From positions 1-21,295 of IMG/VR virus record IMGVR_UViG_3300024259_000930: a DNA stretch of 21,295 nt; one strand, given 5' to 3'. Shown here piece after piece: positions 20,320-21,295 of the stretch (position 1 is the stretch's first letter; the number at the start of each line of letters is the position of its first letter). The notes below the pieces were generated by a model. That model saw nothing but the letters and a program-made list of their open reading frames with translations, made no database searches and was not told the DNA's origin. A program made the position numbers and the translations under genes. Source of the stretch: a virus.

Positions 20320-20943
20320 TTAACGTCGCCTCGGTTTGGGAGGGGGAGGAGGGGCTCGCCTCTTGCTAGGAGGCGCGGGAGGGGGCTTACGCTTAGACTT
20401 CGCTTTCGCGGCCCGAGGAGGCGGGGGGGCGTTAGCCCGTTTGTCGTTCTTGAACTTGTCAGGGTACATTTCGCGCTCGGCCTGTAGCAAAGAGCCTTTA
20501 CGAACATATAGTGAAGTCGGGAGGCCGTGTCTCGTAGACACGATATAGAACCCACTAAGCGTTTCAATGATCGACACGTCAATACTTCCGGCTGACCTGT
20601 GCACGAGTTTACCGGCCAAGTCAGTAGGGCGATTCGTATTCCATATCCCCTTTTCCTTACGACAGTCACACTTGACTCGACCCTCAGGTTCGTCCATATA
20701 CGGATGGTAGTAGTTGAATCGCATACGAATCACTCGATCCGCATGGTCAGCGACTAGGGGCATCTTCCGTTCTCGCCACCTAGATAGCGTACTTGCGTCG
20801 TACAGCCCTGACGACTTTTTGGCCTTCTTCCGTGACGGCGAAGTAACCTTCTTCCGTCGTCGTGAGGAACCCTGATTCGGTGGCCTGGGTGGCGAGATCT
20901 TTCCATTGCGTCGGGAGGGGGGAGGTGGGATTCGCTTCGACAT
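20320..20943 (-). CDS. Hypothetical protein with proline-basic tails at both ends
   Basis: The 207-residue product starts at ATG 20943 with AGGA about 9 nt upstream. Residues 1-45 (MSKRIPPPPSRRN, then SSRRRKK and SRKKAKKSS) and 165-207 (NAPPPPRAAKAKSKRKPPPA onward) are proline- and Arg/Lys-rich and must be unfolded. The core (about 50-160) is a small domain with two cysteines (VKCDCRKEKG) and beta strands (SIDVSIIETLSGFYIVSTRHG). The MSKR...PPPSR start resembles that of the methyltransferase and, more loosely, the terminase. The tails could bind DNA or tether to a shared partner. The first 164 nt overlap another frame (20780-21100) that could also be coding. No family is recognised. Confidence 0.65.
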   Translation of the reverse strand: MSKRIPPPPSRRNGKISPPRPPNQGSSRRRKKVTSPSRKKAKKSSGLYDASTLSRWRERKMPLVADHADRVIRMRFNYYHPYMDEPEGRVKCDCRKEKGIWNTNRPTDLAGKLVHRSAGSIDVSIIETLSGFYIVSTRHGLPTSLYVRKGSLLQAEREMYPDKFKNDKRANAPPPPRAAKAKSKRKPPPAPPSKRRAPPPPPKPRRR

Positions 20944-21100
20944 GAATAAGCATCCTGGCGATTGAGTAGTGCTGGTGGTGAATTTTGCCTGATGGACGAT
21001 GATTTCGAGATTGTTTGTTACGATGCCTGTGTGCCATCACAAATGCCGCGCTCTGACCGGATTTTGAAGGGCGAGTGAACGACGCCACAAAACCGGCCAT
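20780..21100 (-). CDS. Possible overlapping small winged-helix-like protein
   Basis: The frame is 106 codons, with alternative ATGs at 21037 and 20953; none has a good ribosome binding site. The C-terminal part (about residues 60-106, TQWKDLATQATESGFLTTTE then GYFAVTEEGQKVVRAVRRKY) reads like the end of a winged-helix domain, with a 'G-Y-x-x-T-E-x-G' turn. It overlaps the 207-residue gene by 164 nt in another frame. Because that gene's N-terminus is low-complexity and tolerant, real overlapping coding is possible, but a chance frame is just as possible. Confidence 0.35.
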   Translation of the reverse strand: MAGFVASFTRPSKSGQSAAFVMAHRHRNKQSRNHRPSGKIHHQHYSIARMLIHVEANPTSPLPTQWKDLATQATESGFLTTTEEGYFAVTEEGQKVVRAVRRKYAI

Positions 21101-21295
21101 AGACTTACATTTGTTGGGAATGTAAGTTGAGGATTGTTAGACCTAACCAGGGAACACTTTGCATTACCAAACATTCTCTTTAAGTCCTTTGAATATTCTA
21201 TAAGATGGTTAGCGAGTTTTGCTACCGAAATACTGCGGTTTAGCAGTCGGTGACTGGGGCCGCGTCGCAGCCCGATGTACGTGTCGCTGGAACAG
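21101..21295. other. AT-richer non-coding right edge with inverted repeat
   Basis: This stretch is visibly richer in A and T than the rest and holds no convincing gene. A perfect 9-bp inverted repeat (acttacatt at 21103-21111, aatgtaagt at 21119-21127, 7-nt spacer) is operator-like. TATAGAAT on the minus strand near 21195-21202 could be a -10 element, without a good -35. A 44-codon minus frame from ATG near 21172 exists but is unsupported. It may be the control region of the leftward operon. Confidence 0.4.

Noticed and set aside
20316-20669. Upstream extension of the 266-residue protein
   Set aside because: Runs within the 207-residue gene in another frame and yields a low-quality Leu/Arg/Ser/Pro-rich segment.

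Overview
The window is part of the genome of a tailed double-stranded DNA phage (Caudoviricetes-type) or prophage. The evidence is a terminase large subunit, an HK97-type portal protein, a Mu gpF-like minor head protein and a peptidoglycan amidase. All supported genes lie on the minus strand, usually with GGAGG-type ribosome binding sites and short overlaps. Long plus-strand reading frames are antisense shadows. A lipobox lipoprotein beside the amidase, together with a CsrA homologue, makes a Gram-negative host likely but not proven. The major capsid and tail genes are not in the window and probably lie beyond the left edge.

In transcription order (right to left): about 21.3-19.1 kb holds an AT-richer non-coding edge, three proteins of unknown function and one zinc-ribbon protein. 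From 19.15 to 17.27 kb there is a strongly structured leader followed by a beta-class DNA methyltransferase with several zinc-ribbon-like insertions. From 17.2 to 15.25 kb is a lysis-like module: an unknown protein, an amidase endolysin with a C-terminal peptidoglycan-binding domain, a lipoprotein and a helical protein. From 15.2 to 14.5 kb is a two-gene operon ending in a CsrA-like regulator, preceded by a 12-bp hairpin next to the ribosome binding site. From 14.5 to 12.4 kb are two cysteine-rich proteins, a tiny membrane peptide, a small protein, a 22-nt repeat pair, a pair of hairpins with identical loop design and covarying stems, and a good intrinsic terminator.

From 12.3 kb leftwards lies a replication/packaging/virion block: a DnaN-type sliding clamp, the terminase, a 929-residue mosaic protein and its 300-residue neighbour (both inserted between terminase and portal), the portal, three small proteins, the Mu F-like head protein, and a gene running off the left edge. 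That last gene encodes an inorganic-pyrophosphatase-type domain fused to a type IB topoisomerase with its catalytic residues intact.

The strongest candidates for something new are: (1) the pyrophosphatase-topoisomerase IB fusion in a head-gene operon; (2) a small Trp/Gly/Tyr-rich module found five times in three proteins of that operon; (3) the two covarying hairpins at 13388-13451; (4) the structured leader at 19022-19147 before the methyltransferase; and (5) phage-borne CsrA with a hairpin-controlled operon. All function calls come from reading motifs by eye; no database search was run.
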